Shown here piece by piece: positions 61,732 to 64,000 of a DNA stretch of 64,000 bases; positions within the stretch are counted from its first letter, which is position 1; every line of letters starts with the position of its first letter. The notes beneath the pieces were generated by a model. The model was given only the letters and a program-made list of their open reading frames with translations. It searched no databases and was not told where the DNA came from. The translations under genes were made by a program, and so were the position numbers. The stretch lies in the NCBI RefSeq assembly GCF_010183535.1, contig NC_071331.1:19592001-19656000 (forward strand). The letters run 5' to 3'. Source of the DNA: Caenorhabditis remanei (lineage: Eukaryota; Nematoda; Chromadorea; Rhabditida; Rhabditidae).

Positions 61732-62136
61732 ATGTCGTCGTCTTCATCTTCTGCTATTTCTTCTGTTTTGGGACTCAAAACTGATTTGGAAAAGAAGAGA
61801 GCTGAGGTCCAGAATCTCAAAGAGAAATTGAAGAAGGTCCAGCTGGAAGAATCGATACTCAATCAGAAATTGGATATAGGGGAATTTGAAAAAATAGAGA
61901 TTTACAACGATTTAGTGAAGAATGAGAAAGAGATGAAAGCTAAAAATATGCGAATTGACGAACTGAAATCCCACATTCGTTCCGCGGAGAAACTGTTTAA
62001 GAAGCAGCAGAAAGAGATCGATATGCTCCGTGCAGCTCAGGAACAGAAGAAGGAAAATCAGAAACTCTGCAGCTACGGCGAGTCCTGTTGGAGATTCGTT
62101 CAAAATATCGAGAAGAATGAGAATAGTATTTTGTAG
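61732..62136 (+). CDS. Short coiled-coil protein, single exon
   Basis: 134 codons. It starts with a Ser run (MSSSSSSAISS), then a nearly uninterrupted heptad region (residues about 16-115: LEKKRAEVQNLKEKLKK, MKAKNMRIDELKSHI), ending RFVQNIEKNENSIL. No signal peptide or enzyme domain. AATAAA at 62387-62392 is a plausible poly(A) signal. Tandem paralogue of the gene starting at 63703: both follow a conserved CTAGACCA..GGCCTAGCCC promoter-proximal block and TTATTGATTTTCA. Here that string continues AAAACG, so the AG acceptor seen in the paralogue is lost. This copy may be translated from an unprocessed leader, use another acceptor, or be decaying. Confidence 0.6.
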   Translation: MSSSSSSAISSVLGLKTDLEKKRAEVQNLKEKLKKVQLEESILNQKLDIGEFEKIEIYNDLVKNEKEMKAKNMRIDELKSHIRSAEKLFKKQQKEIDMLRAAQEQKKENQKLCSYGESCWRFVQNIEKNENSIL

Positions 62137-62221
62137 ACATGTAATAAGAAGGAGGGATTCTATGGACAATAGAGAGAGATTAGGTTACGGAATCTCTTTT
62201 TACCTCATAGTACTCTCCCAT

Positions 62222-62224
<3 letters not shown>

Positions 62225-62319
<95 letters not shown>

Positions 62320-62321
62320 TC
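62225..62321. repeat. (CT)n microsatellite
   Basis: About 97 bp of CT repeats with one CTAT interruption, in the probable 3' UTR of the coiled-coil gene. Confidence 0.95.
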
Positions 62322-62714
62322 CTACAGTATGCCTCAATCTTGGCCTACAGTATTCTCAAATATCATTACTTTAATTGATTGGTTTTAATAAATCAGTTTC
62401 TTCTATAACTGTTTTCATTTATGGGCAATTAGTTACACTTCATTTCAAGCACAATTAAGTATGATTAAGAAGGCCTGACAGCCAAAAATTACTATTTCAA
62501 ACAAACGTGACATATTTAGTATGAACTTATTGCTAATTGAAGCAGGATCGAAACTATGTTTTATGAATCTGAAAACAAGTAGACATTTTTTGCATAAAAA
62601 TCTGAACAGTACCAAGAGATATCAATGACTCCATTATAACTTAGCTATCAATTTGTACAGTTTCAATAGAATACAAAAACTACAATTTCGACAAATACAA
62701 AAGTTTCTTTCATA

Positions 62715-63016
62715 GCCATTTCGCAACTACGACACTTCGCAACCACGACGTTTCGCAACCACGGCGTTTCGCAACCACACCGCATTTGCATATTTAGGTC
62801 AGTTGAAAATGTTGAAACCGAAGGGTCTGGGAGCATATTTGAAAACATTAAATAGAAGAAAAAGTTATCTGACCCATTTTTAGACAAAACTAGGTTAAAC
62901 TTGCTAGTTCTATGGTTGCGAAACGCCGCAGTTGCGAAATGTCGCAGTTGCGAAACTTCGTAGTTGCGAAATGTCGTAGTTGCGAAATGTCGCAGTTGCG
63001 AATTGTCGCGGAGCCC
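62715..63016. mobile_element. Inverted-repeat element with GTTGCGAAATGTCGC arrays
   Basis: The left arm (62715-62778) holds about four CGCAACCACGACGTTT-like units. The right arm (62914-63016) holds about six inverted GTTGCGAAATGTCGCA units and ends CGCGGAGCCC. Same architecture as 41289-41498 with a different spacer word. The frame across it (62663-63046, -) is repeat translation. Confidence 0.65.
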
Positions 63017-63110
63017 TAAATTGATAGTAATACGATACATTTTCAAGTTTCAAAACGTTGCGTTCACAAGATCCCTATTGATCTTTCAAATTGTTTAAAA
63101 AATAGATAGT

Positions 63111-63118
63111 TGAAACAG
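63111..63118 (-). promoter_or_regulatory. minus-strand 21U-RNA promoter octamer
   Basis: Isolated TGAAACAG followed by GAAA rather than TA, so a weaker match to the extended consensus. Confidence 0.45.
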
Positions 63119-63307
63119 GAAAAAAAATTTTGGCTGTTTTAAAAAATACTGAATTCGTTTTTATATTTATTCGAACCTGGTTATCGAGATAAAATTCAGT
63201 TCTTAGAAGAAATGCACGTTGTTAACAAACGAGAAAAAACTGAAAAGTTTCACTGCTCTAACATGCTGTGCTTAAAAATTATAGCTTACTCAAAATGAAA
63301 AAAGTGA

Positions 63308-63315
63308 CTGTTTCA
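63308..63315 (+). promoter_or_regulatory. plus-strand 21U-RNA promoter octamer
   Basis: Counterpart of the octamer at 61413 in the duplicated flank. Confidence 0.65.
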
Positions 63316-63702
63316 GAAATTGATGATCGCTTCTATAATATACAACCCTTCCCTTTTTTCAGGAACAGTTCTATAGCTGAATCCATATCAGTATTCCCAG
63401 ATTCCTCAAACCATCATAGCTCGATCGATAGTCATCCCACCGTCAAAAAACTAGTAAGAGTCCGCAAACACTGTGTGGTCATCTCAGACTGCGTTCGCGC
63501 GCAAACAGGACAGATGGTTGGATACCTGTAGAAGGACGGATGGAGAGTCACTCAGTCATTCATTCTCATTCACCTTCTTTTGGGTGTGACGGTTCATTCT
63601 CCCTTCTCTTGCTCTTTGCCTATTGACCTCATCCCTCTTGTGCTAGACCAAAGTGGCCTAGCCCTTCTTTCATTTTATTGATTTTCAGAAACTACAGTAC
63701 TG

Positions 63703-64000
63703 ATGCCGTCGTCTTCTTCATCTCGTTGTTCTTCTTCTGCCTCTTTGGCTTCTACTACTTTGTCTGTTTCTTCTTCTACATCTTCTTCTATTTCTTCATC
63801 AATCTGGAAAGCTGTAGAACTTAAAACTCTACCACTGCCATCCTCTTCTTCTTCTTCGTCTATGTTTTTTCATTCTGCTTTTTCAATCCCCACGAAACTT
63901 TGTGGAGTCGAAATTGAACTTGAAATGGAGCCGGCTGTTATCCAAAATCTGACAGAGGAACTGGAGAAAGCCGAGCTCGAAAACTCTATCCTTAAGCAAA
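63703..64000 (+). CDS. Coiled-coil protein, 5' part; runs off the window
   Basis: Open for 99 codons to the window edge. The ATG follows TTATTGATTTTCAG by 14 nt, a good trans-splice acceptor. The first 60 or so residues are Ser/Thr-rich low complexity; from about residue 85 a heptad region starts (IQNLTEELEKAELENSILKQ) that aligns with VQNLKEKLKKVQLEESILNQ of the gene at 61732. The N-terminal Ser region is much longer here. Not otherwise recognised. Confidence 0.65.
   Translation, partial: MPSSSSSRCSSSASLASTTLSVSSSTSSSISSSIWKAVELKTLPLPSSSSSSSMFFHSAFSIPTKLCGVEIELEMEPAVIQNLTEELEKAELENSILKQ

Noticed and set aside
61370..63531. Duplicated 78- and 87-codon frames ahead of the coiled-coil genes as 5' exons
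   Set aside because: Sequence is duplicated but changes include a codon-shifting region and different C-terminal readings; the second gene has its own acceptor right before its ATG.
1..64000. Many CTGTTTCAG strings as genuine 3' splice sites of unseen genes
   Set aside because: They occur on both strands at high density without downstream open frames and with YRNT phasing, which fits 21U promoters better.

Overview
The window looks like nuclear DNA of a Caenorhabditis-type nematode. It is AT-rich, its introns are short and end in TTTCAG, several gene starts sit just behind trans-splice-like acceptors, and small inverted-repeat elements and Helitron-like elements are scattered through it. No species is asserted. 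Gene models were read by eye from splice signals and frame continuity.

The dominant signal is not protein coding. The octamer CTGTTTCA, usually as TACTGTTTCA, occurs about 173 times by manual count (about 82 on +, 91 on -). Base composition predicts two or three. This octamer is the core of the upstream element of type-1 21U-RNA (piRNA) genes in Caenorhabditis, each of which is its own tiny transcription unit. In 32 sites checked by hand, 23 have the second signal, YRNT, with its T exactly 38-40 nt past the octamer. I read the window as a dense 21U-RNA cluster of the kind known from C. elegans chromosome IV.

Layout. 1-16.4 kb: gene-free piRNA territory, broken by small inverted-repeat elements and one 1.15 kb palindromic TA-target element (12,033-13,178). 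16.4-21.4 kb: a seven-exon neuropeptide-type GPCR on +, with 21U promoters on the opposite strand inside its introns. 22-25.2 kb: piRNA DNA plus a nest of inverted, tRNA-like units. 25.2-30.3 kb: a second copy of GPCR exons 3-7 without exons 1-2. 30-42 kb: repeatedly duplicated 21U units, one Helitron-like element (34,377-35,873), two related MITEs and a dead coiled-coil exon pair. 42.4-44 kb and 47.8-50 kb: two coiled-coil genes on -. 51.9-53.7 kb: exons of a probable secreted nematode-specific protein on -, with MITEs in two introns; this is the only long stretch without 21U motifs. 54.6-56.1 kb: a second Helitron-like copy. 56-61.4 kb: piRNA DNA again, mostly on +. 61.4-64 kb: a tandem pair of coiled-coil genes on +, the second running off the window.

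The most interesting points are the piRNA cluster and its spacing rule, the intact/broken motif pairs between duplicated segments, the GPCR copy that differs almost only at silent sites yet lacks its first two exons, and a transposon inserted so that its own terminal repeat occupies a predicted piRNA position.
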